Shown here: in pieces, positions 1-5,789 of the stretch | How positions within the stretch are numbered: the stretch's first letter is position 1 | How the letters are laid out: the number at the start of each line of letters is the position of its first letter | Origin: Clostridiales bacterium | GTDB taxonomy: Bacteria > Bacillota > Clostridia > Oscillospirales > Oscillospiraceae | Reading direction: 5' to 3' | Assembly: GCA_004551945.1 (NCBI GenBank) | Contig: SFPN01000019.1 | Location: 1-32,726, forward strand | Length of the DNA: 32,726 nt | Program-made: the position numbers and the translations under genes | Notes under the pieces: generated by a model | Database searches by the model: none | Told to the model about the DNA's origin: nothing | What the model saw: only the letters and a program-made list of their open reading frames with translations

Positions 1-1
1 C

Positions 2-346
2 CGCCCCACCCTCTTCCGTCCCCCCTTCGGGGAGTACGACGACCACGTGGTCACCACCGTCCGCGGCATGGGCCTGGAGGTCATCCAGTGGGATGTGGAC
101 AGCCTGGACTGGAAGGACTATGACGCGGCCACCATCACCCAGCGGGTGACAGGGAACGTGTGCCCCGGGTCCATCATCCTCTTCCACAACGCCGCCCTCC
201 ACACCCCCGAGGCCCTGCCGGGTATCCTGGAATATCTGCTCCAGGAGGGCTACGACATCGTCCCCGTGAGCCAGCTCATCCTCCCCGGGGAGGCGGGCAA
301 GGACTTCACCCTAGACCACACCGGCCGCCAGTGCCCCATCCAATAA
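2..346 (+). CDS. Polysaccharide deacetylase, PdaB-like (C-terminal part, 5' end outside window)
   Basis: The frame is open from base 2, so only about 114 C-terminal residues are present and the start lies upstream of the window. The visible part has the RPPFGEY block of the NodB-homology fold. It then has a WDVDSLDW segment and a GSIILFHN segment; in this family these form one wall of the active site and carry the late catalytic histidine. The final block (YDIVPVSQLIL) is the usual end of PdaB/PgdA-type enzymes. Known role of the family: metal-dependent N-deacetylation of GlcNAc/MurNAc in peptidoglycan, with PdaB acting in spores. The subfamily (spore cortex or vegetative wall) cannot be decided without the N-terminus. 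A strong intrinsic terminator follows directly. Confidence 0.85.
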   Translation, partial: RPTLFRPPFGEYDDHVVTTVRGMGLEVIQWDVDSLDWKDYDAATITQRVTGNVCPGSIILFHNAALHTPEALPGILEYLLQEGYDIVPVSQLILPGEAGKDFTLDHTGRQCPIQ

Positions 347-359
347 CACAGCCCGCAAA

Positions 360-396
360 AAAGCCTCCGCCATGCGGCGGGGCTTTTTTATTTTTT
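360..396 (+). terminator. Intrinsic terminator after the deacetylase
   Basis: A GC-rich hairpin with one bulged T (362-384, loop ATGC) is followed by a run of T with one A (384-396). It begins 15 bases after the stop codon and separates the deacetylase from the permease leader. Confidence 0.85.
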
Positions 397-549
397 CATC
401 ATGGTATTCTTTGTAAAAATATTCCAGTTCCTTCCAAAAGTCGACGCTTTTATCGCCTCAGGGCGTATAGAATAGAGAACACCAAAAGGCAGAAAGGAGG
501 GCAGCCACACCCCGCTACGAAAAAAGATGAGAAAAGGCTGAATCCGGAC

Positions 550-568
550 CCGCCCCCTGCCGGGGCGG
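550..568 (+). promoter_or_regulatory. Leader hairpin of permease copy 1
   Basis: CCGCCCC (550-556), loop CTGCC, GGGGCGG (562-568): a perfect 7-bp stem with a 5-nt loop ending 21 bases before the ATG. The leader of permease copy 2 has a hairpin of the same dimensions at exactly the same distance (3660-3678), although the left arm differs. A purine-rich AAAGGAGGG lies about 90 bases upstream of the start in both leaders. The hairpin sits just before the AGAGGT ribosome binding site, so it could influence initiation. The promoter of this copy is unclear; TATAGAAT at 466-473 is the best -10-like sequence but has no good -35. Confidence 0.55.
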
Positions 569-589
569 TCGCAAGAAAAGAGGTACGAC

Positions 590-2080
590 ATGAGTAATCA
601 ACCAACCACCCAAAAGAAAGGTGTCAGCGCCGTTGACTTTTTCTGCATTGGCTTCGGCGCCATCGTCGGCGTTGGCTGGGCCGTCTCCATCAACGGCTGG
701 ATGACCAGCTGCGGCGGCCCTGTCCCCGCCGGCATCGGCTACATTGTAGCCCTCATCATGATGGTCCCCATCGCCCTGTGCTACTGCGAGCTGGTCCCCA
801 TGCTCCCTGTGGCCGGGGGCGGCATGGCCTTCGCCTACCGGGCCTTTAACGACAAGGCAGCGGTGCTGTCCGGCTGGGCGGCCTTCGGCGCCTTCGTTGC
901 CATCATCCCCTGGGAGGCCATCCAGATCACCGACGTGCTGGGCTACCTGATCCCCGGCCTGAAGGCGGGCAATCCCCTCTACCAGGTCATGGGCTCGGAC
1001 ATCTACTTAACCACCATCATCATCGGCACCATCTGTTCCCTGCTGCTGTTCGCCCTGAACATGCGGGGCCTGGCCGCCGCCGCCTTTGTGCAGAAGATTC
1101 TCTGTTTTGTGCTGGTGGGCGCGGCCCTCATCGGGGCCATTGCCTCCCTGGTGGGAGGCAGCGCGGAAAACTGGCAGCCCATCTACGACGTAAGCAACCC
1201 CGCCATCTACGGCGACCCGGCGGAAGGCCTGAAATCCGTCTCCCACAGCTCCATGTTCGGCGGCGTGTTCGCCATTCTGGCCTCCGCCCCCTTCTTCCTG
1301 GCGGGCTTTGAGACCATCCCCCAGGGGGTGGAGGACGCCGGCGGCGACATCAGCTCCGTGGGCAAGACCGTGGTGCTGTCCGTCTCCCTGGCCTGTATCT
1401 TCTACGCGCTTCTGCTCTTCTGCTTCGGCTTCGCCTGGCCTTGGCAGGAGTTTGCCGGCATGGAGCGGCCTGCCGCCTCCACCATGTTCAAGTTCCTGTT
1501 CCCCGGAGGCTCAGGCCTGTTCCTCTACTGGCTCATCACCATCGGGGCCCTGGCCGGCCTGCTCACCACCTGGAACGGCTTCTTCATGGCCTCCGCCAAC
1601 CTGCTCATGGGTATGGCCCGGGGCAAGGTGATGCCCGCCATTTTCGCCCGGCAGAACCAGAACGGCATTCCCGTGCCCGGCCTGATTGTCTGCCTGATCC
1701 TGTCCCTGGTGGGTCCCTTCCTGGGGGCCAACATGATCGACGCCATCACCTGCTTCTCTGCGGCGGCCTTCGTCCTCTCCTGGGCCATGACCGCCTGGAG
1801 CCTCATCCGCCTGCGGAAAACCGAGCCCGGCCTGAACCGGCCCTACAAGATTCCCGGCGGCATGGCCACGGCTTACTTTGCCGCCATCGTTGCCACGGTG
1901 GTGCTCATCTGCATGTTCATCCCCGCCTCCCCCTTCTATGTGGGGTCCCAGGCGGTAAAGATGTTCTTCGGCTGGCTGGTCATCGGCCTGGTCCTGTACC
2001 TGGCCTCCGGCGGCCAGCGCAGAGGCATGAGCCAGGAAGCGCTGAAGCACGGCGTCTTTGCCAAGCTGGAAGAAGAGTAA
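590..2080 (+). CDS. APC-superfamily amino acid/amine permease, copy 1
   Basis: A 496-residue integral membrane protein with about 12 hydrophobic segments. The first segment carries GFGAIVGVGW, the glycine-rich unwound helix of the LeuT-fold APC superfamily, which binds the substrate's amino and carboxyl groups. Length and pattern fit a proton- or sodium-coupled amino acid permease (COG0531 type); the substrate cannot be predicted. It is about 90% identical by eye to the protein at 3700-5175. Most differences are in the N-terminal ten residues, a short loop near residue 210 (extra DPAE here) and the C-terminal tail. Codons are mostly C- or G-ending, like the surrounding genes. The ATG is set by AGAGGT six bases upstream. 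A LysR gene converges on it and a terminator follows. Confidence 0.9.
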   Translation: MSNQPTTQKKGVSAVDFFCIGFGAIVGVGWAVSINGWMTSCGGPVPAGIGYIVALIMMVPIALCYCELVPMLPVAGGGMAFAYRAFNDKAAVLSGWAAFGAFVAIIPWEAIQITDVLGYLIPGLKAGNPLYQVMGSDIYLTTIIIGTICSLLLFALNMRGLAAAAFVQKILCFVLVGAALIGAIASLVGGSAENWQPIYDVSNPAIYGDPAEGLKSVSHSSMFGGVFAILASAPFFLAGFETIPQGVEDAGGDISSVGKTVVLSVSLACIFYALLLFCFGFAWPWQEFAGMERPAASTMFKFLFPGGSGLFLYWLITIGALAGLLTTWNGFFMASANLLMGMARGKVMPAIFARQNQNGIPVPGLIVCLILSLVGPFLGANMIDAITCFSAAAFVLSWAMTAWSLIRLRKTEPGLNRPYKIPGGMATAYFAAIVATVVLICMFIPASPFYVGSQAVKMFFGWLVIGLVLYLASGGQRRGMSQEALKHGVFAKLEEE

Positions 2081-2108
2081 GCCTTTCTTCCTGTGTGTTC
2101 CATCAGAA

Positions 2109-2136
2109 AACCGGGCGGTCCAAAGACCGCCCGGTT
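2109..2136. terminator. Bidirectional terminator between permease 1 and lysR
   Basis: A perfect 12-bp stem (2109-2120 with 2125-2136) and loop CAAA. It is followed by a T-rich stretch on the plus strand and by TTTTCTG on the minus strand, so it can serve both convergent genes. Confidence 0.85.
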
Positions 2137-2147
2137 CGTTTGTTTGT

Positions 2148-3065
2148 TCATTTCTTCTTCCACTGCTCCGCCCGGTTGACGCCGGCCTGCTTCCACTCCT
2201 CCACGGTGCTCTGAAGGATGTGAAGAAAGTCCGCCGTCAGGGGCGGCCGCTCCGGGCTCCGGGGGCACAGCAGGCTCACCGTGCGGGTGAGCTTCTCCTT
2301 CAGGGGGATGGCCACCAGGGTCTGGCTGGGCAGCCGGCCCATCAGGTCCATCTCCGGCAGGATGGTCACCCCCAGGTTCTGGTCCACCATAGACAGGGTC
2401 ATCTGGTTCTCCTGGGGCCGTGCATCCACCATCTGGGAGGGCGCAAAGGCCTGGTACACGTTCCAGATGGCGCTCTCCGCGTCGCAGCTCTCGTTGGTGG
2501 GGATAAACCGCTCCTTGTCCACCAGATCCCACACGGAGACCTGGTCCAGGTCCGCCAGGCTGTTCCGGGTGCTCACCACCAGGTAGTAGGGGTCCTCGTA
2601 GAGAGGGACGCTCTCCAGCCCCCGGGGACTTTTCCCCGTGAAGAAGCTGCAGTCCAGGCTGTGCTCCCGGACCCCCAGCTCCCCGTCCAGATAGGACATC
2701 TGGTGCACCAGCTTCACCCGGACCTCCGGGTGCTTGTCATAAAATTTCTGGAGGGCGGAGGGCATCCACTGGTTGGCCGGGCTGGGGAAAATCCCCACCC
2801 GGATCAGCGTGCCCTGGCTGACCCGGGCAGTCTCCCGCAGCCGGTCCTCCATGGTCTCGATCTGCTTCATGATTTCCAGCAGGCCCTGTCCGTTCTCGGT
2901 GAGGGTAACCCCCCGCTGGTCCCGGTAAAAGAGCTTGACCCCCAGCTCATCCTCAATGTTGTTGATAATATACCCCAAACTGGGCTGGGTGTAGCCCAGC
3001 ACATGGGCCGCCTTGGTGAGGCTGCCGCACTCCGCCGTCTTGATGACGGGCAGGTATTTCCCCAT
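2148..3065 (-). CDS. LysR-family transcriptional regulator
   Basis: 305 residues, the normal LTTR length. The N-terminal winged helix-turn-helix (about residues 1-60) contains the family pattern AECGSLTKAAHVLGYTQPS followed by LGVKLFYRDQRGVTLTENG. Residues from about 88 form the periplasmic-binding-protein-like effector domain (TLIRVGIFPSP, then the closing LGVTILPEMDL). The start follows GGAGGG with a 6-base gap. A TATAAT-like -10 lies on the minus strand at 3111-3116, but its -35 is poor. The gene converges on permease copy 1 and diverges from permease copy 2. LTTRs commonly control a divergent neighbour, so permease 2 is the likeliest target and the permease substrate a likely effector; that is inference. 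Confidence 0.92.
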   Translation of the reverse strand: MGKYLPVIKTAECGSLTKAAHVLGYTQPSLGYIINNIEDELGVKLFYRDQRGVTLTENGQGLLEIMKQIETMEDRLRETARVSQGTLIRVGIFPSPANQWMPSALQKFYDKHPEVRVKLVHQMSYLDGELGVREHSLDCSFFTGKSPRGLESVPLYEDPYYLVVSTRNSLADLDQVSVWDLVDKERFIPTNESCDAESAIWNVYQAFAPSQMVDARPQENQMTLSMVDQNLGVTILPEMDLMGRLPSQTLVAIPLKEKLTRTVSLLCPRSPERPPLTADFLHILQSTVEEWKQAGVNRAEQWKKK

Positions 3066-3175
3066 AGTCCCTCCAACTCACGCTTTACATTTTTTTACAG
3101 TTATTGGATTATTATATCATATACCCAAAGTAAAGTACAGAAAAATTTTTAAATAACAGGATAAAACCTATCAAG

Positions 3176-3204
3176 TTTACACCCGGCCCTCCCTCGGGTA
3201 TACT
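3176..3204 (+). promoter_or_regulatory. Strong sigma-A-type promoter in the lysR/permease-2 gap
   Basis: TTTACA (3176-3181), 17-base spacer, TATACT (3199-3204). It points toward permease 2 but lies about 500 bases upstream of that gene, and a terminator-like hairpin intervenes at 3379-3415. It is therefore the likely promoter of a short non-coding transcript. Confidence 0.6.
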
Positions 3205-3210
3205 GATTCC

Positions 3211-3415
3211 AGGATAAGATCATTCACTGGCAAAGGGCTCCGGCGCCGTATTACCTCGGCGGAGCCGGGGCTGGGCTGTCCGCCCTCTCTTCTTCCAGGC
3301 AGCCGGACGGATTCCTCTGGGCGGGGGAACGTCCCTTTTTTCCCGTGAATTTTCTCCTCCTGATTGCTCATAAGCAAGCGGCCGGCGCTGTGGTTCAGGC
3401 GCCGGCCGTTTGTCG
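3211..3415 (+). ncRNA. Candidate non-coding RNA (about 205 nt)
   Basis: This segment starts about seven bases after a TTTACA-N17-TATACT promoter and ends at a GC-rich hairpin with a T-rich tail. No plus-strand ORF with a start codon is visible. Folding by eye gives a hairpin at 3239-3269 (GGCTCC with GGAGCC, inner GCCG with CGGC). A longer pairing joins CCGCCC and GGGCGG further on. A small stem TTGCT/AGCAA (3364-3377) exposes CATA in its loop. A C-rich TCTCCTCC (3353-3360) precedes that stem. I do not recognise a named RNA family: T-box, 6S and common riboswitch signatures were not found. It could be a trans- or cis-acting sRNA for the flanking permeases, or a leader that attenuates permease 2. 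Confidence 0.4.
3379..3415 (+). terminator. Terminator-like hairpin ending the candidate ncRNA
   Basis: CGGCCGGCGC (3379-3388), 10-nt loop, GCGCCGGCCG (3399-3408): a perfect 10-bp GC stem followed by TTTGTCGTCTT. The T tract is interrupted, so efficiency is uncertain. The minus strand lacks a T run here, which supports plus-strand use. Confidence 0.55.
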
Positions 3416-3457
3416 TCTTCCGGAAGCCCCCGCCGACGATTCCACGAGAAACTTTTT

Positions 3458-3498
3458 CTGATACTAGAATTTTCTTATAATGATATAAATTTTATCAG
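3458..3498. promoter_or_regulatory. Possible activator site upstream of the permease-2 promoter
   Basis: CTGATA (3458-3463) and TATCAG (3493-3498) form an inverted repeat with a 29-base AT-rich centre ending just before the -35 box. This is roughly -77 to -37 relative to the expected start, where a LysR-type activator would bind. The arms are only 6 bp, so chance is possible. Confidence 0.25.
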
Positions 3499-3499
3499 T

Positions 3500-3528
3500 T
3501 TTACAGAATGCCCGTTATTTCTTATAAT
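3500..3528 (+). promoter_or_regulatory. Consensus promoter of permease copy 2
   Basis: TTTACA (3500-3505), a 17-base spacer, then a perfect TATAAT (3523-3528). Expected transcription start is near 3535, giving a 5' untranslated region of about 165 bases. An additional TATAAT lies at 3476-3481 without an obvious -35. Confidence 0.8.
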
Positions 3529-3554
3529 TATCTTGGTTTTTAACCTCACTCTTC

Positions 3555-3589
3555 CCTCTGTTTTGACGAAATGACACAAAAAACAGAGG
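3555..3589 (+). promoter_or_regulatory. Leader hairpin specific to permease copy 2
   Basis: CCTCTGTTTT (3555-3564) pairs with AAAACAGAGG (3580-3589), a perfect 10-bp stem with a 15-nt loop close to the expected 5' end of the mRNA. No T tract follows, so it is not a simple terminator. No counterpart is visible in the copy 1 leader. It may stabilise the 5' end or be a protein- or RNA-binding element. Confidence 0.45.
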
Positions 3590-3659
3590 ACGCCGCCGAA
3601 AGGAGGGATGAGCCGCCCGGCACCATTCAGTGATGAATACAAAGAGAGAACCAACCACG

Positions 3660-3678
3660 CCGTTCCAACAGGGGGCGG
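3660..3678 (+). promoter_or_regulatory. Leader hairpin of permease copy 2, conserved with copy 1
   Basis: CCGTTCC (3660-3666), loop AACAG, GGGGCGG (3672-3678). The right arm is identical to the copy 1 hairpin. The two C-to-T changes in the left arm turn G-C pairs into G-U pairs, so the 7-bp stem survives. Stem length, loop length and the 21-base distance to ATG all match copy 1. Confidence 0.55.
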
Positions 3679-3699
3679 CAGAAAGAAAAGAGGTAAGTT

Positions 3700-5175
3700 A
3701 TGAGTAATAATCCCGAAAAGAAGGGCGTAAGCGCGATTGACTTTTTCTGCATCGGCTTCGGCGCCATCGTCGGTGTCGGCTGGGCCGTCTCCATCAACGG
3801 CTGGATGACCAGCTGCGGCGGTCCTGTTCCTGCCGGCATCGGTTACATCGTGGCTCTGATCATGATGGTTCCTATCGCTCTGTGCTACTGCGAACTGGTT
3901 CCTATGCTCCCCGTCGCCGGCGGCGGCATGGCCTTCGCATACCGTGCCTTTAACGACAAAGCAGCCGTTCTGTCCGGCTGGGCAGCCTTCGGCGCATTCG
4001 TGGCTATCATCCCCTGGGAAGCCATCCAGATCACCGATGTTCTTGGTTATCTGATCCCCGGTCTGAAGTCCGGCGATCCCCTCTATGAGGTTATGGGTTC
4101 CGGCATCTATCTGACCACCATTATCATTGGTACTATCTGCTCCCTGCTGCTGTTCGCTCTGAACATGCGCGGTCTGGCCGCCGCAGCATTCGTGCAGAAG
4201 ATCCTCTGCTTCGTCCTGGTTGGCGCAGCCGTTATCGGCGCCATTGCCTCCCTGGTGGGCGGCAACGCCGGCAACTGGCAGCCCATCTATGACGTCTCCA
4301 ACCCCGAAATCTACGGCCCCGGCCTGAAGGAAGTTTCTCACAGCAGCATGATGGGCGGCATCTTCGCCATCCTGGCTTCCGCTCCCTTCTTCCTGGCTGG
4401 CTTTGAGACCATTCCTCAGGGCGTTGAGGAAGCTGGCGGCGACATCAGCTCCGTTGGTAAGACCGTCGTTCTGTCCGTCTCCCTGGCCTGTATCTTCTAC
4501 GCTATCCTGCTGTTCTGCTTCGGCTTTGCTTGGCCCTGGCAGGAGTTCGCTGGCATGGAGCGCCCCGCAGCTGCTACCATGTTCAAGTTCCTGTTCCCCG
4601 GCGGCGCCGGCCTCTTCCTGTACTGGCTGATCACCATCGGCGCTATCGCCGGTCTGTTCACCACCTGGAACGGCTTCTTCATGGCCTCCGCCAACCTGCT
4701 GATGGCTATGTCCCGCGGCCGCGTGATGCCTGCTATCTTTGCTAAGCAGAACAAGAACGGCATCCCCGTTCCCGGCCTGGTTGTCTGCCTGATTCTGTCC
4801 CTGGTTGGTCCTTTCCTGGGCGCCAACATGATCGACTCCATCACCTGCTTCTCCGCCGCCGCATTCGTGCTCTCCTGGGCCCTGACCTGCTGGAGCCTGA
4901 TTGTGCTGCGGAAGAAGGAGCCCAACCTGAACCGTCCTTACAAGATCCCCGGCGGTCTGGCTATGGCTGGCTTCGCAGCCATCGTTGCCACTGTGGTTCT
5001 GATCTGCATGTTCATCCCCGCCTCCCCCTTCTATGTGGGTGCTCAGGCTGTGAAGATGTTCATCGGCTGGCTGGTTATCGGCCTGATCCTGTATCTGGCT
5101 TCCAGCGGTCAGCGCAAGGGCATGTCTCAGGAAGAGCTGAAGCACGGCGTGTTCGCAGTGCTGGACGAGAAGTAA
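3700..5175 (+). CDS. APC-superfamily amino acid/amine permease, copy 2
   Basis: 491 residues, the same LeuT-fold permease family as the gene at 590-2080, with the identical GFGAIVGVGW motif in the first membrane helix and near-identical sequence through all hydrophobic segments. AAGAGGT seven bases before ATGAGTAAT sets the start. Codon use differs clearly from copy 1 and from the neighbours: many GGT, GCT, GTT, CCT and CGT codons replace the C- or G-ending synonyms. In Firmicutes such codons mark strongly expressed genes. Together with the perfect -10 box this suggests copy 2 is the main, highly expressed version. The substrate is unknown. It is probably controlled by the divergent LysR and by its structured leader. 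Confidence 0.9.
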   Translation: MSNNPEKKGVSAIDFFCIGFGAIVGVGWAVSINGWMTSCGGPVPAGIGYIVALIMMVPIALCYCELVPMLPVAGGGMAFAYRAFNDKAAVLSGWAAFGAFVAIIPWEAIQITDVLGYLIPGLKSGDPLYEVMGSGIYLTTIIIGTICSLLLFALNMRGLAAAAFVQKILCFVLVGAAVIGAIASLVGGNAGNWQPIYDVSNPEIYGPGLKEVSHSSMMGGIFAILASAPFFLAGFETIPQGVEEAGGDISSVGKTVVLSVSLACIFYAILLFCFGFAWPWQEFAGMERPAAATMFKFLFPGGAGLFLYWLITIGAIAGLFTTWNGFFMASANLLMAMSRGRVMPAIFAKQNKNGIPVPGLVVCLILSLVGPFLGANMIDSITCFSAAAFVLSWALTCWSLIVLRKKEPNLNRPYKIPGGLAMAGFAAIVATVVLICMFIPASPFYVGAQAVKMFIGWLVIGLILYLASSGQRKGMSQEELKHGVFAVLDEK

Positions 5176-5211
5176 TTCCCGCAGACTGTATTCCTTACCA
5201 GTTCCATCATC

Positions 5212-5248
5212 AAAGACCCGCCGCAATCGCGGCGGGTCTTTTCTCTTT
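5212..5248 (+). terminator. Intrinsic terminator after permease 2
   Basis: GACCCGCCGC (5215-5224), loop AATC, GCGGCGGGTC (5229-5238), then TTTTCTCTTT. Preceding A residues extend the stem. Confidence 0.9.
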
Positions 5249-5252
5249 GTAA

Positions 5253-5290
5253 GCCGTCGCAGAATTTATCGCCTGCGGCGGTCTTTTTTA
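5253..5290 (+). terminator. Second tandem terminator
   Basis: CCGTCGCAG pairs with CTGCGGCGG (one G-U pair) around a 10-nt loop and is followed by CTTTTTTA. It gives tight insulation of the BlaI operon from the strongly transcribed permease. Confidence 0.75.
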
Positions 5291-5300
5291 TGGCTTCCTC

Positions 5301-5347
5301 TTGACAGAGTCAGTCGAACCTGTTAGACTGTAATCGAACCTGTCTAA
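5301..5347 (+). promoter_or_regulatory. Promoter and probable BlaI operator
   Basis: TTGACA (5301-5306), 17-base spacer, TAGACT (5324-5329). Two direct repeats of TCGAACCTGT (5314-5323 and 5334-5343) are exactly 20 bases apart, about two helical turns. A palindrome TTAGAC-N13-GTCTAA (5323-5347) covers the -10 box and the start point. BlaI/MecI proteins bind dyads in their own promoters, so this is the likely autoregulatory operator. The sequence is not the classical TACA-TGTA element of staphylococci. Confidence 0.7.
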
Positions 5348-5370
5348 ACCCTTCGACTGGAGGTTATGCT

Positions 5371-5739
5371 ATGAAACCCAATCTCTCCCTTTCCCTGGCG
5401 GACCACCGCCTTCTGGACTTGGTGTGGGAGGCCGAGCCCATTCCCTCCCCCCAGCTGTGCAAGCTGGCCCAGGAGCGTCTGGGCTGGAAGCGCACCACCA
5501 CCTACACCGTCATCAAGCGGCTGTGCGACAAGGGCTGCCTGAAAAATGAAGCCACCATCGTCTCTTCCCTGGTGCCCCGGGAGACCGTCCAGCAGGCCGA
5601 CGGCCAGGAGGTGCTGGCGCGCTCCTTCGGCGGCTCCCTGCCCGACTTCCTGGCAGCCTTTCTGCGCTCCGGCGACCTCTCCGACCAGGACGCCGACGCC
5701 ATCGAAAAAATGCTGGAAGAGTACCGGAACCGCCGCTGA
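5371..5739 (+). CDS. BlaI/MecI-family repressor
   Basis: 122 residues, normal size for the family. The N-terminal winged helix covers roughly residues 8-70, with LLDLVWEAEPIPSPQLCKL and the recognition region WKRTTTYTVIKRLCDKGCL, which match the BlaI pattern (vLW...s..ei...l......wt..Tv.T.l.rL..KG.l). The C-terminal 45 residues form the short dimerisation helices (LPDFLAAFLRS, DADAIEKMLEEYRNRR). Known mode: a dimer represses its operon until a BlaR1-type protease triggers its cleavage. GGAGG seven bases before the ATG fixes the start. It is first in an operon with two M56 proteases. Confidence 0.92.
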   Translation: MKPNLSLSLADHRLLDLVWEAEPIPSPQLCKLAQERLGWKRTTTYTVIKRLCDKGCLKNEATIVSSLVPRETVQQADGQEVLARSFGGSLPDFLAAFLRSGDLSDQDADAIEKMLEEYRNRR

Positions 5740-5789
5740 GGTTCCCTGATCCCCTCAGCTCCACTGTATGGCCGGAAAGGAGGCCTTCC

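Noticed and set aside
160..597. 145-codon ORF running from the deacetylase into the permease start
   Set aside because: It is out of frame with the deacetylase, crosses a terminator and has no domain signal.
3177..3377. 66-codon minus-strand ORF in the lysR/permease-2 gap (MLMSNQEEK...)
   Set aside because: No ribosome binding site and no family signal, and it overlaps a plus-strand promoter and hairpins. Its MSNQ start resembles the permease N-terminus and is noted as a possible relic in the findings.
3211..3415. T-box or known riboswitch in the lysR/permease gap
   Set aside because: No T-box AGGGTGG-type antiterminator core or other recognisable riboswitch core was found, so it is listed only as an unassigned RNA.
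3608..3703. 31-codon upstream ORF overlapping the permease-2 ATG by four bases
   Set aside because: The Shine-Dalgarno-like AGGAGG is only one base from its ATG, and the copy 1 leader has no matching ORF, so it is probably chance.
3475..5226. 583-codon open frame on the minus strand opposite permease 2
   Set aside because: It is the antisense shadow of a permease with clear family motifs. Its translation is rich in Gln, His, Gly and Asp without domain signal, typical for GC-rich antisense frames.
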